NCBI GenBank assembly: GCA_018340375.1
Contig: JAFFJZ010000007.1
Span: forward strand, 21,736,001-21,800,000
Reading direction: 5' to 3'
From: Gonatopus flavifemur
Taxonomy: Eukaryota; Arthropoda; Insecta; Hymenoptera; Dryinidae
Length of the DNA: 64,000 nucleotides
How positions within the stretch are numbered: position 1 is the first letter of the stretch; each line of letters opens with the position of its first letter. A program made the position numbers and the translations under genes. Below are positions 44,956 to 55,992 of the stretch, piece by piece. The notes beneath the pieces were generated by a model. That model was not told the DNA's origin and made no database searches. It worked only from the letters and a program-made list of their open reading frames with translations.

Positions 44956-47742
44956 TTCCTATCTCATCCGAAACACTAAGTATGATTACCCTCATTTTCA
45001 CTTCATGAGAAAACTAAAGTTTTTCTGATTCAAATAGTAAATTCTGAATCAATTGTAGATTTTCCTATGATGCCATTTTTTTATGAGCACATTTTCCCTT
45101 CAGCATTCATCACATTTGATCTCTGATAATTTTTCTGCATCAAATGATTCTTGCGTGGATATTCATTGATGATATTCAACCTATGACCTGTTGAATACCT
45201 GCGAATAAGAATTTTGGATACTTTAATTCAGGGATAAACAAACTGATGAATGAATTTTTGACAATGTGGAATTGAACTTATATTAATGAACGTATATGAA
45301 TCTTTTGTGAAAACCTATTCTAAAAAATTGAATGGAATACCTTGAATTATTATAATCACAGTTTGTCGAGTTTAAGTGTAAATTATTTCCTTTCTTGAAT
45401 ACAGAAACTCCTTTCTACATTGAATTTCTCAAATATGGTAATGAAAAGACTTTTCATCCTGGATTTGAGAGTGTAATACTTGATAACGAGGATGATTTCC
45501 GTGAATGGAGTACTTTGGATTAATACCTTAGCAATTTTCCTGAATCATATTTGGATTCATGCAATTATTCTTGGCATAAGAGAAAGAGAGAGACATGAGA
45601 ATCGGTACAAAGAAATCTGAGGGGGGAAAAGATGAGCAATTACGATGGAAATTCAAGTGGACCGAGGATGAAATAATTTTTCCTCGTCAGTATCGTCTAT
45701 TAAAATTCAAAGAATGTTTTCCGAGTTCCCTGAGTTGACGGTAGTGAATTGGCGGTTATTGAGATATAGAAAATCTTCCATGTGAAGATATGGTGAAGAA
45801 ACAAGTGAAAGAAGATAGCGAAAAATCAAAAGTTTCAAGTCTCTGATCAAAGATCATCAACGTCGTATTCAGTGATGTCCAAAACCTGTCGCCAATCTTA
45901 TTTTTTCCTTCTCACTTTCTCTTGGTCTCGTGAGGAAACTCCGCTTCTTCCTCATTCCACTTTCCATATTCTTCTTCCACAAACAAGTTTTCATCCATGA
46001 TTTGCGACCAACTTACGTGGACGCTGGAGTGGAAGGAAATTTCCTTTTCATCGAACGGAGATTTGGAGATTTGACATCTTTTCGTCTACAGGGTTTTGAG
46101 ATTGTTGAATCGAGTTTGTTCTCTGTTCTATTCTTTTTTAGGTAACTTCTTTCTTCTTCTTCTTTTCCTAAAACTCCACGCTGTTTCATATGTTACTCAC
46201 GCGGGAAAAGCGCACATGAGAAGAAAATCAACTGTTTCATTCTGCCTCAAGAGATGGGGACAACACCTTTTTTCAAAAGAAAAAAAAAAGAACATGTGTT
46301 GTGTGAATTTGATTGAATAAAAACCATGCAGCTGGTTGTACTGGAATTTTTCTCTCAATTGGAACTGTCAGGTGGTCCAGAATTTCGATAGCTATGATGA
46401 ATCAGATGATTGTATTAATTGATTTGAGTCTTCGTTTGTTATGAATGCAAAGCCAACATGTTATTACACCCACTCCTCAAGCTCAATCTTGTTTTTTATT
46501 TTACACTCTACAGAGAATATTTTAGTATGCGGTTGAACTTTATGATACAACAATTAATTCAAATAAGAACACGTTCATCCATAATGAAAAAAAGGAATGT
46601 TGGTTAAAAATTTCAAAGTTCATCCTCTCCTATTTTATTCATTCATAAAAAATAAAAATAAATAATGGGGAGAGAGAGGAAGACTCGATAATGAATAAAA
46701 AAAAACGAACAAACAATATTTATATCCACTCTGGAATAATCTGGTTTTTATTTTCATTTTGCAGGATATATAATATAACAGCGACGATGAAGACAACGAG
46801 ATCGATGTACCCACCGGCGATAACTACAGCAGTTCGGAAGACAACGACAAAAACTACGTGGTCGCAAATCATGATAACTATAGATTCGTGACCTTAAAAG
46901 CTTATTATTATTATTATTATCTAATGTCGTATAATCGTACCAACAAAACATCGACTGCGGAATTGATTACAAATTGACTAGAATTGTAGCGACTGTTTGG
47001 TGTGTTTTGTTGCCGATATATCGCAGTTGTAATCTTATCGTCATCGAATAACCTCACCTCGCTCGATTGGATGTATATCATATACCAAATTACTACGTTT
47101 CGAGTTTGGGATAATGGATTTTAGTTTTCTCCCAAACATTATTGACTCATGTAAAATGTGCTTGGCGATAAATAGCAGTTCGGGATGCACTGATTCAATC
47201 TTCAACAATACTAAGGGAATCTAATTATTCGTACATCGATGTGGCTGGTTTTTCAAACAGTAGATAGTTGAGAAATATCGAATGGGGCGACAGTAGGTTT
47301 CGGAAAATGTATCGCAAATTTATTGATCAGAATATAAGTGGAAGATAGAAGAAAATACTCAAGTGATTTCTGTTTTTAGATTCTTGCATGTACATATACA
47401 TATATGCTTGTATATAATTTCTTTTTTATAATAATTGAGAGCGAGAGAGGGGAAAAGAGAGAGAGAGAAGAGATGAGATGGCCCCATTCTTCAACATCTC
47501 AAAATCATCGTTTGGGTGCCACAGAAATGGTGTAAATGAAAGAATAACGAATTAGAGAAAAAACATGTCCATGTACATGTTGTAAATTATACCTACTTCT
47601 GTGTAAATATTTTGAAGTTTTTGTGTATGTGTGTGTGAATGTGGTCAGAAGGTACTTCTGTGTGTCGCGTAATACATCAGTAACAACAACGAAGACGCAG
47701 AGGAAGGAAAAAGAAGGTGGAACTGGGAAGGAAGGTGGAAAG
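44956..47742. other. no supported gene; microsatellites
   Basis: A (TTA)n tract lies at about 46902-46920 and a GA-rich stretch at 47440-47475. A splice-acceptor-like tttcattttgcag ends at about 46764, followed by acidic codons in one frame (reading DDEDNEIDVPTGDNYSSSED after an in-frame TAA). An exon here cannot be supported. Confidence 0.3.
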
Positions 47743-47800
47743 ATGCTGTGTCATCCGGTTGCCATTCTCATCGCCCTTTTTACGACCATACGCGCGCAAG
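47743..47800 (+). CDS. probable first coding exon: signal peptide of an unidentified secreted or membrane protein
   Basis: An ATG at 47743 in a favourable context (ggaaagatgc) opens MLCHPVAILIALFTTIRAQ. This is a short n-region, a hydrophobic core (VAILIALF) and a small-residue cleavage region (RAQ), a textbook signal peptide. The reading frame is then cut by a strong donor, caag^gtcagt, at 47800/47801, leaving phase 1 (next residue begins with G). It is the first in-frame ATG of a frame open from 47623, and the upstream GA- and GT-rich text resembles an untranslated leader. If real, the gene runs rightward and this window holds its first intron; no second exon was recognised through 64 kb. 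Families with a signal peptide in a separate first exon (receptors, adhesion molecules, ligand-gated channels) are possible, but nothing here identifies one. Confidence 0.5.
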
Positions 47801-49460
47801 GTCAGTTCTCTTTCTTTCGAATTCATTCATATCAGCGTGTTCCTCGTTCTTTTTAACTTTTTGAGTACTTCATTTCATTGAGTTTTTGTTTTTGCAATTT
47901 TGGAAATATTCAATGTATTTGAATCCTCGTATTCGTGTGTACTTTCTCCGTGTATGCAGAATGAAAATGATTTTATAACATGTTTTTTATTCGATCAATG
48001 ATACGTAAAGGATCGTCCATGAATCACGTGATGCTGTTTATAATTTTCCTCTGTCTCTAACAGCAAAATGTGCCTCTGGAACGTTTGCAAAACGTTAGGG
48101 AAACCCTGGAGACATGTTTTCAACGTTCCATGAACGTTTCAGAGGCATGTTGCGGAATTGATAGCGTGAAACTACCCAGTAGATGCACGATTCATGAAAG
48201 GAGTAACTATTAAAAATTCCTGATAGGGCAGACCGAAGCAAATCGGATCACTTTTTTTCAATTAATAAAAATGACCAGAAGGAGAGTTTCTTCAGTAGGT
48301 CTGTGGATAAATTCTAATGGTATACATCTTTGACTTGTGATCTATGCAAAAAAAGAATATTCAAACACACAGTTCTTTGTTTGACAACGAAATACATATA
48401 AAATGGCAAACATCCGATTCGCCCCAAAATCGGGGGCGGAGAGAATCATTAATAAAATTGCAACGTATATTGATGCAAAACGAATTTACACTTTGAAACT
48501 CTTTTTCGAACCCTAAATACGTTCCATAAATCAAAGAATTTTATTCCACGCACTTGCGGCAAATCAACGGTTCTGTGTGACTCTTCTTGCCGGCAAATTT
48601 TCCACAAGACCATTCTTCACATTCACTGCCCTGAATCCAGTCTGCGTTGGGTGGATGTACGGATTTTTCAGAGCAAAATATACCAGTACTAGTCTGTTGA
48701 TGCACAGTCGTTGCCTTTAAGTCTCATATGACTAAAAAAAACTCATAATTCAAATCCTGATCCGAATCACCCCATATACTATTTGGGAGAAATCATTCAT
48801 CTGCTCATGAAGGACGTGATAATATTGTCTGAATAATTTACTCATCTAATTCAGAACATCACGAACTGTACATATGAATCGGATTGGCATGATTTTCAAC
48901 GTATCTTGTCAATGAAAATTTCAAGAATCGTGATAGTGTTTTTACATCAGCAATAAAATTATTCTCCCCTATGCACACGATGCTACAATTTACATCATTG
49001 CCCAGAACTAAATGATGTGCGTTATGGTCATGTCACCCTGTTTTTCCAGTAGTTGGTGAGATTATGTAAGCACTTACACGTTAAAAGAGTGTAATTGATA
49101 ATAAAAATGATCGACAACAGCGAATTTGCTCATTTTGATCTGATTCACCCTGTAATCCGATTCGCCTCGGTATGCCGTATATTGGAATAGTTCGATAGTT
49201 TTGATAAGAAGTTACTTCTGTTGTAAAAAAGCATTAGAATTATCTTGATGTAGCAGAAATTTTTATTATAGTTACTTCTTTTATGAAAGGTTCATCCACT
49301 GGTCCATCGTTCATCTACTGGGTAGTTCAACCTACGAGGAGGAACGAAACAAAGAAAAGCGTGGATGTTCAGAAATATTTGAAATCTTAATTGGAAAAAA
49401 AGGAAATACGTAGCTTTTATTTTTTGTTTGTTTTGAATGTATTCCATTAGCCCAAAACTG
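47801..49460. other. putative intron; one small foldback of AACGTT words
   Basis: At 48058-48160 gcaaaatgtgcctctggaac pairs with gttccatgaacgtttcagag and gcatgttgc, with aacgtt words inside. No other recognised feature. Confidence 0.4.
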
Positions 49461-49866
49461 CACTGAGAAAAAAAAAGGGAGGAATTCATATGAGAGTGCA
49501 CAAGTTTTACATTTTCTAAGGGAATTTTCGACGTAGTGCGAAAAAAATTGTAAATTTTATATTCCGAAGAAAATTCAAAGACCACACCGTAAACATTACA
49601 TCTTCGAGAGACAACGCAGGAAATTGAATGCAGCCGCAATAAATATTACATTCTCAGTATGCAACATAGAAAATTCAACGTAGATCCAAGAAAGTTTACA
49701 TTTTTCGCAGACATTACTTTGTTCAATGCGAGTAGCAGGGAAAATGTACTCTTTGCTTCGTCAGAATGTAATCTTTACATTTTCCTGTAAGGGACAATGC
49801 ATCGAGAATTTGGCAATCGATGCTTCCATGAATGATATAAATTGAAACTATTTTCTGAATACATTC

Positions 49867-50161
49867 TGCTAAAAATTCCCAATACAGAAAGATTCAAAAC
49901 GATAAATTTTTACAGAAAAAGTACTACTTATTTTAGAATAAATGAGTATTATTTTTCAAATAAGTGGTACTTTTTTTGTACGTATTTGCTGATAAAACCA
50001 CATACATCCTGTTAAATTTTATACGACACGATAAGGAACGATTAAAGTTCTATCGTTTAAGAAGATTACAACATAGTAAATTCCGTATTCAAAAACCTTA
50101 TTGAAAACTATGGAGAAAATTTATCGTTTGGAATGGTTCTTTATTGGGAATTTTTAGCAGG
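49867..50161. mobile_element. CTGCTAAAAATTCCCAATA-ended foldback
   Basis: ctgctaaaaattcccaatac at the left mirrors attgggaatttttagcag at the right. The next parts (aaaacgataaattttt and its complement) also pair. It is nested in the 49461-51623 element and has no gene. Confidence 0.75.
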
Positions 50162-50945
50162 TTAGGGTGATTGAAAATCCGCGAAAGGTACTGCACGGGT
50201 ATATACTGAAGAAAATGAAAAGCATCTCCCTTCGATTATCTTGTGAAATGCTTAATTTGGTGCTGACTGCAGTTACCCTTACAGCAAAAATTCTGCTTTG
50301 TCTAAAAGATTCGTACTGCAATATACAATATATTATGCAACAGTTTCGGCTGTCTTTAATAAGATGTCTCAATTTCAAAAGTCTGAAAGCTGTCTTCAGA
50401 TTTCTTTTAGATCTCTCCTCCAGATTCCTGAAACGAAGACGTATGCAGTGGAGACTGTCGCATAAGACATTTTCTACACATTCGGTAGAAATCTTTCAGA
50501 CGAAGCAAAATTTTTGCTGCATGGGTGCAGTTTGCTGCAGTGACAACTACATACGTATACTGTTTGATCTTCAGAGAAGCTACTCGTCACTCAATTAAAT
50601 GACTAACTTATTTCACTGATAACTTAAGAATTCAGCTCATCACAGCATTATGTGAAAAGATAAATCTTGTTACTTTCTTCCTGAAAAGTTTACCCGTGGA
50701 ATACAACCCAAAAGTTTCCATCACCCTGTATAATAGTGCCCAGTGAACATTTTTCCTCCAACATTTGAAACATTCATTATGTTTTCCAAAGGTGGGAAAA
50801 TTCTCTCATTAGTAATCTAAGTAAATTATTTTCATTGTGAATTTCAATGATTATCAATTAGTAAATTAAGAATCAGACAACATCTTGAAAGCACTTGCGA
50901 TTCAATTTTCGTGTGTTGTCATATATGTGTAAGCGTTTATATTTT

Positions 50946-51178
50946 CAAACAGCCGTTAAGGGCATTCATCAGAGGCAAAGTTACTAGATCTCTCCCCCCA
51001 GTTTTCTCAATGAATATAATCGATTTTAATGAGCAGGTGCATCTTAGCATATCAAAGAAAGTGCAGCTACTCTTTATTTTTCATTTCATTTGTTCGTTTC
51101 TGAGAAAACTGGGGGGAGGGAGCGATTTTGGAATCTAGTAACATTTTGGGAAGGTGGTGAATGCCGTTAACGACCAGA
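50946..51178. repeat. foldback with AGCCGTTAAGGGCATTC arms
   Basis: The left arm (agccgttaagggcattcatc, aaagttactagatctctccc) pairs with a diverged right arm (51100-51178: ggggggagggagcgatttt, ctagtaacattttggg, gaatgccgttaacg). About 58 bp of the left arm recurs almost unchanged at 52658-52715. Confidence 0.75.
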
Positions 51179-51699
51179 AAATGTAATTTTGACAACGTCG
51201 CAATGGAATCGGTCGGTAACAACCAAACACCGTAAGATTTACCCACAAGGCTGAATACATTACAAAAAAAAATGTAATTCTTAAAGAGTCTTTAGCATCG
51301 ACAGAAAAAATGTAAACTTTACAGGAAGAACATACGCTATTCATATTATCGTGTTCATGACGCGATATTTACATTTTTTTGATTGCTATTATTATCGTGG
51401 TAACTCTGAATCTTTCAATATGAAACTGACTATTGGAAGTAGAGAATTTGTTCGGTGACATTTCCTGGAAGAAAATGTAATTTTTCAAAATAAATACTTT
51501 ACTTCTATTATTACATCTTATGATATAAAACATTACAGATTTCTCTGCTGTATTTGCAAGAAATTTGGTATAAAGCCAAAAATTACAGAAAAAACTGTAA
51601 TTTCTCTCTTTTTTTTCTCAGTGTGTTATATCATTTATGGACAGCTTCTAAAGACTTGAACATATAAACACGTGGAGTTAGACACAAGTAAAATAAAAG

Positions 51700-51918
51700 G
51701 AACGTGAAGGAAAACGCAGGAAATTGAAGTATTATATATAAGATACTAAAGTTTTTGCTAGTCCAGCGAAAAATTTGCTATTTCAGTTAAATACATTGTT
51801 TCTTCAGCCGTTCAGTTAGCTGTGGCAACGAAATTTTGGTTAGACGAGCAGAAAAATTTGCTATTCTATTTGAAATATTTCGATTTGCTGTGTCAGCAAA
51901 CTTTTTTCTCCTCGAATC
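51700..51918. repeat. decayed AGCAAA/TTTGCT element
   Basis: Contains attgaagtattatatataag, tttgctagtccagcg, tttgctatttcag and gatttgctgtgtcagcaaac words in the order expected for the 370-bp family, but shorter and diverged. Confidence 0.6.
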
Positions 51919-52582
51919 TACAGTGTTACGGAATAGGATGATGCATATTCTTATGATTCTTATTGCGAGCATGAGTTTCAATCTTCGTCAGCTGATTCTA
52001 TAATTCATTAAAGTGGATATGACCGAATGGATGGATCCTCGACTTCCATAATAGTCTAGTTGTCAGGAAAATTCGTATATATCTAACTTTCTCTGTATAT
52101 CCTGTATTTTGTTTTGTGGAAAACAAAGATGCGTACAAGACCTTGCTTACAACGAGATTTTACTGTGATATTGTGGAATGAAGGAGCCAAGTGGCACTCG
52201 GATAGGAACGAGATCTTGTTACAAAATTATGAGCCTTGTAGGAATTACATCAAGTTTCTAGTCAGAAACCGCAAAGCTTTTGATTTATCATTGGGTAACC
52301 GCTAGTTCTATCAATTGTTAATAGTTGTATCACCATGAAATGTAAACTCTGCTCTGCACAGTGAAAAACTGGAAACTGAGCGTGACCCACACAGCACATA
52401 ATATTGCTGCGATAATTCAATCTTGATAAAATATTACAAATTACAATGCAATACTGCAGCAGTATTGATAGTACATTACAAATCTTGATATGATATTGGG
52501 GCAGTATTGTGATATTTCAAATAACAATGTAATATTTCATGAATATCCCAAAGTTATACACACTGTTGCCACCTTGGCGCTA

Positions 52583-52875
52583 CACTGTAAAAAATATACT
52601 TCCTAAACTGCCAAACTTCTTTGGCAGTTTTTTACACAAACTTTTTTTGTAAATTACCAAACAGCCGTTAAGGGCATTCATCAGAGGCAAAGTTACTAGA
52701 TCTCTCCCCCAGTTTGTAAACATTCAAAAAATTTTGTGATTTCACGAAGATTTTTGAGAATTCACAAACTTTTGTTCGGCAATTTACAAAAAAGGTTCGG
52801 AAATTATTTTTCCAAACCAAGTTTGTAAATTTCCAAGCATTTTTGTTTGGAATTCAACAAATTTTTTTTACAGTG
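52583..52875. mobile_element. CACTGTAAAAAA-ended element of TTTGTAAA words, TA duplication
   Basis: 293 bp with ends cactgtaaaaaatatacttc and aaatttttttacagtg, flanked by TA at 52581-52582 and 52876-52877. The interior is tttgtaaa, ttaccaaa and tttggcag words. A 58-bp segment foreign to this word pattern sits at 52658-52715. Confidence 0.8.
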
Positions 52876-53469
52876 TAGATCCAACGGAATTGTTCAATCA
52901 CGTCTTCTTGTTAGTAGGAATGACCAATGAGGAAAAAACACAAGGCGCTAAAGTGGCATCAGTGGTTATACGGAAAAAAGAAAACACTACTGGTTACTGT
53001 GAATAACAGCGATTGGTTGAAAAACAATTGAAAACACGCTTGGATAATGAAGATTAGCGTGATCACAGTGATGGTTATTGTAATGAAATTCGTCAATGCT
53101 GACTGGATAGTAATGAGGACTAAGAAACGCAGTACTGCATGGAATGAACTTGAGTTTCAATGTGTTTTTGTGATTCATGGTAACGATCACTGTTCTCTTT
53201 TTCCCGTGAAGGGAACAGTTTTTGTTTTCAAATTATAAGAATGCGGGAGACTCTCTTTCGATCAATTTTTTCCTATCTTCCATCACACGCAAACATATTC
53301 TGGTTTCGAGTTGATTATCAAATCTTTAATTGTATAAATTACGTGATTCGTAAATGTCATTCATGTCATAAGAATTTCTATGATTGAATTATCTTATATT
53401 ATTCTGCAATATTTTTTTGTCATCAATTCTACACAAATCAAAATTCTAACGGGTGATCATCATACGTGG

Positions 53470-53600
53470 CGATTTGAGTGCTCCATTGTCACCTCGGACA
53501 TACGCCGATGTGATAGAAGCTGTGAATCTCACTCGCAGGGCCCAGGCTCGATTCTCCATCAGGGAAGTTTGCAATCATTCCACCACAAACTCATTGTCTT
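53470..53600 (+). repeat. possible tRNA-derived SINE fragment
   Basis: A locally GC-richer segment in which ggctcgattct resembles a polymerase III B box (ggttcgannncc type), preceded by gatgtgatagaagctgtgaa. No convincing A box was fixed, so this is tentative. Confidence 0.25.
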
Positions 53601-53641
53601 TCATAAAGACGATTGATGCACACGATTGCAATGTTTCAAAA

Positions 53642-53991
53642 GGTAGAGTATCGTAAGCCCCAAAAATCATACGCCTTAATTTCAGAAACCCGAAAGGCTA
53701 TATGCCCAAATGTTCGTAAGCCCGAAGTTGCATAACCCCGGATGAAAAATGATAAATTTTAGTATACATCAATCATTAGATACTTTTATATGGTTTGAAG
53801 CATCAATAAACCATCAACAGAAGCATATTTCACTTTTAAATTGTATAAAAGTATCTATTAATTGATCTATACTAAAATCCATAGTTTTTTATTCATGCTT
53901 TTGCAACTTCGGGCTTACGGATATTCAGGCATATAGGCTTTCGGGTTTCTGAAATCGGACGTATGATTTTTAAGGCTTCCGGTACTCTACC
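53642..53991. mobile_element. long-arm foldback GGTAGAG...CTCTACC, near 9-bp duplication
   Basis: A 350-bp palindrome whose arms (ggtagagtatcgtaagcccc, aaaatcatacg, gaaacccgaaaggctatatg) are complemented through to the right end. The flanks gtttcaaaa and gttccaaaa differ at one position in 9. A 9-bp duplication with long arms suggests a Mutator-like MITE. It is non-coding. Confidence 0.7.
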
Positions 53992-54049
53992 GTTCCAAAA
54001 GTCACGGAAATTACCCAATAAATAAAAAGATATCTTGAAGATAGCTGAA

Positions 54050-54960
54050 TGAGTCTTGACCCATGTCTGTATGGACCAATGGCTCAATCATGGACCAAGC
54101 CTGGCACAAGACCTGCCGAGACTTGTCTTGAACAATTTACCAAACTTGGCCCGGGCTTGGGAATGGCAAGATTAAAACAAGCTTGGGCCAATGGTTTTGC
54201 CAGGCCCGGTCCAATTTATTTACCAAGCATCAATCAATGCTTCTTTGATCGCAGATATGGATGAAAAAGATAATTGATTCATATTTCAGTTCATGACTTC
54301 CTCCCTCAGAATACCGTACATGAATTATCTTGAAACGATAGAACAAATGTGACAAGACTGGGACAAGCTTGTATGACCATTGGAAAATTTGCGTTCTTTG
54401 ATATTTCAATCAATTTTGATTCCATTGTTGAATTATGCTCAAACTAAACCAATAAGATCTCACTGAAATACCATAACATAAATCTTATGATGATCTGATC
54501 CCGTACGGAATCCAACATTGGAATCCCCCGAGTCATTCGAAAAACTGACGGTGTATCTTCACGTGTATATCATCCTTACTTAGATAAATAGAATCTAACT
54601 TGATGTGTGAAACTAGTGTGTAGGATTAATTATGGCAGGAAGATCGGACCAGCCCTGGCCTGATGGTTATCCCCAAGTCTTCAGCCATTGTAAATTCAAA
54701 ATGCAGTCAATATTTATAAACATTGTGCCATTCATGTGGGCAATATTGGCACAATTGTTCTCAACGAATGCTCGATTTTTACACTTGTGCCAAGCTTGTA
54801 CCAAATGTAGTGACCATTTCAAAGATATCAACAAATGTACCATGACTGATTATCCATTGGAAACAACGGGACAATCATGGTACAATATTGGGCCAATTGT
54901 TCTTCACAGAGGTTTGTTTCTGACACATGTGCCAACCTTGGGACAAGCTTGGGTTTTTTT
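54050..54960. repeat. TTGGCC/CAAGCTTG word-array
   Basis: Words such as tggaccaagcctgg, aacttggcccgggcttgg, cttgggccaatgg, ttgtgccaagcttg and gggacaagcttgg recur in both orientations across about 0.9 kb, interrupted by 54270-54630. Frames at 54049-54264 and 54632-55036 arise from the words and show no domain. Confidence 0.5.
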
Positions 54961-54999
54961 CAGTCTTGACAATACCTGCATGGGGAGATGTTTTCGTAA

Positions 55000-55855
55000 A
55001 GTTATCTTCAAGATTCATGAAAGATGTCTTATGTAACATAATCGAATAACTTGAAGATGTCTTTTGAGATATCTTCCAAGAATCTTCTGCAAGATGAAAT
55101 TAAGATCATCGTACAGACTCTCATTTTAGACATCTTTGAGATATCTTTGAGATATCTTCAAGACATCTCAAAGGTATCTCCAGAATACGTTCAAGATCCC
55201 TGGACGATATATTCAAGATGCCGTCAACAATAACAATGCAAAAATAATCATTTTTAATTAACATGAAAAAGAAGATTCTTCCTGGAATTTTATCCTACTC
55301 CCTGCTGGTTAGTATCTAAGGTATGCTTTTCCTGTCTGAGAAATTTTCATTCCTTGAAAGGGGAATCGAACCTGACTACTTGACCTATCACTCACCTAGT
55401 GAACCGGTCTAAACGCCTTGAGCTAACGCCTTATAAGATTATATAGTGGATTATTATCACTCAAGGTCATAATGTTATACAACTGGTAAAATTGTGGTTT
55501 GTGTAAAATTCCTCAAAATGTATTTCATGAGAAGATCTAGAATTTTCGAGTAATGAACTCAATATTTCATCTAATGTCATACAGAACCCGAATTTCAGAA
55601 AAGAATTTTCTCCAAAATTTTCTTATAGGAATTACTTCGATTTCATACCTTTAAGATATCTAAGTGAGATGTACCCCAAAGTCATCTCTATCAAGATGTT
55701 TTGAAGACATCTCGTATCCATCCTAATTTTAATTCTCAAAGTTATCTTAAACATATCCTAACGATACATCTTGAAGATATCTTTGTGGAGATATGGGACC
55801 GCTGTATCTTTCAGTCATCTTGTTGAATATATCTTCGTTTCATAACTTGAAGATT
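55000..55855. repeat. AGATATCTT word-array
   Basis: agatatctt, aagatgtctt, gagatatcttcaag, aagacatctc and similar words recur in both orientations at 55000-55220 and 55640-55855. They match the style and some phrases (gatgtcttatgtaacat) of the element at 23.36 kb. A tRNA-like segment lies in the middle. Confidence 0.6.
55360..55436 (-). repeat. tRNA-derived SINE head (A and B boxes)
   Basis: On the minus strand, tagctcaagg fits an RNA polymerase III A box and ggttcgattcc is a perfect B box, 43 nt further on. The segment between (agaccggttcactaggtgag) does not fold as a normal anticodon arm, and the 5' end does not pair with the 3' end as an acceptor stem. So this is a tRNA-derived repeat or pseudogene rather than a working tRNA gene. 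The SINE body downstream is not delimited. Confidence 0.6.
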
Positions 55856-55992
55856 TCTAAATAGTTGAGATGTTATTTTACTAATGTTTTTAGATAACGG
55901 CAACTTATACTTTCTCTCAGTGTAGACATTTGAAGTCCTGGCATATACTTTTGAAATATTACTGTGATATTGCTGAAATATTGCTGTGTGGG

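Larger units (their letters stand above)
49461..51623. mobile_element. CACTGAGAAAAA-ended composite foldback, TG duplication
   Basis: Ends cactgagaaaaaaaaaggga and cttttttttctcagtg, flanked by TG at 49459-49460 and 51624-51625. The outer parts (49461-49800 and 51175-51623) carry ttacattttc, atgtaatttt and gtaaacttta words, so they are the two halves of one word-array. The middle holds at least three other foldbacks (49867-50161, about 50240-50560 and 50946-51178). It is non-coding. Confidence 0.7.
52386..55992. mobile_element. CCCACACAGCA-ended composite element
   Basis: The left end cccacacagcacataatatt and the right end aatattgctgtgtgggg are inverted. AATATTGC words occupy both extremities (52390-52550 and 55945-55990). 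Everything between appears to be later insertions: a TA-flanked element, a GTAGAG foldback, TTGGCC and AGATATC arrays and a SINE-like head. The long-range pairing of the ends is inferred from their match and could be coincidental within a family. Confidence 0.45.

Noticed and set aside
44660..44960. Tandem repeat satellite of TCTCG
   Set aside because: Spacing is irregular and both orientations occur, fitting a word-array MITE interior better than a satellite.
46691..46980. Acidic peptide (DDEDNEIDVPTGDNYSSSED) after a splice-acceptor-like site
   Set aside because: A stop lies between the acceptor and the peptide in that frame, and the text is low-complexity GAY/AAY leading into a TTA microsatellite.
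55360..55436. Functional tRNA gene
   Set aside because: The A and B boxes are good, but the acceptor and anticodon stems do not form, so it is listed as a SINE-like head.
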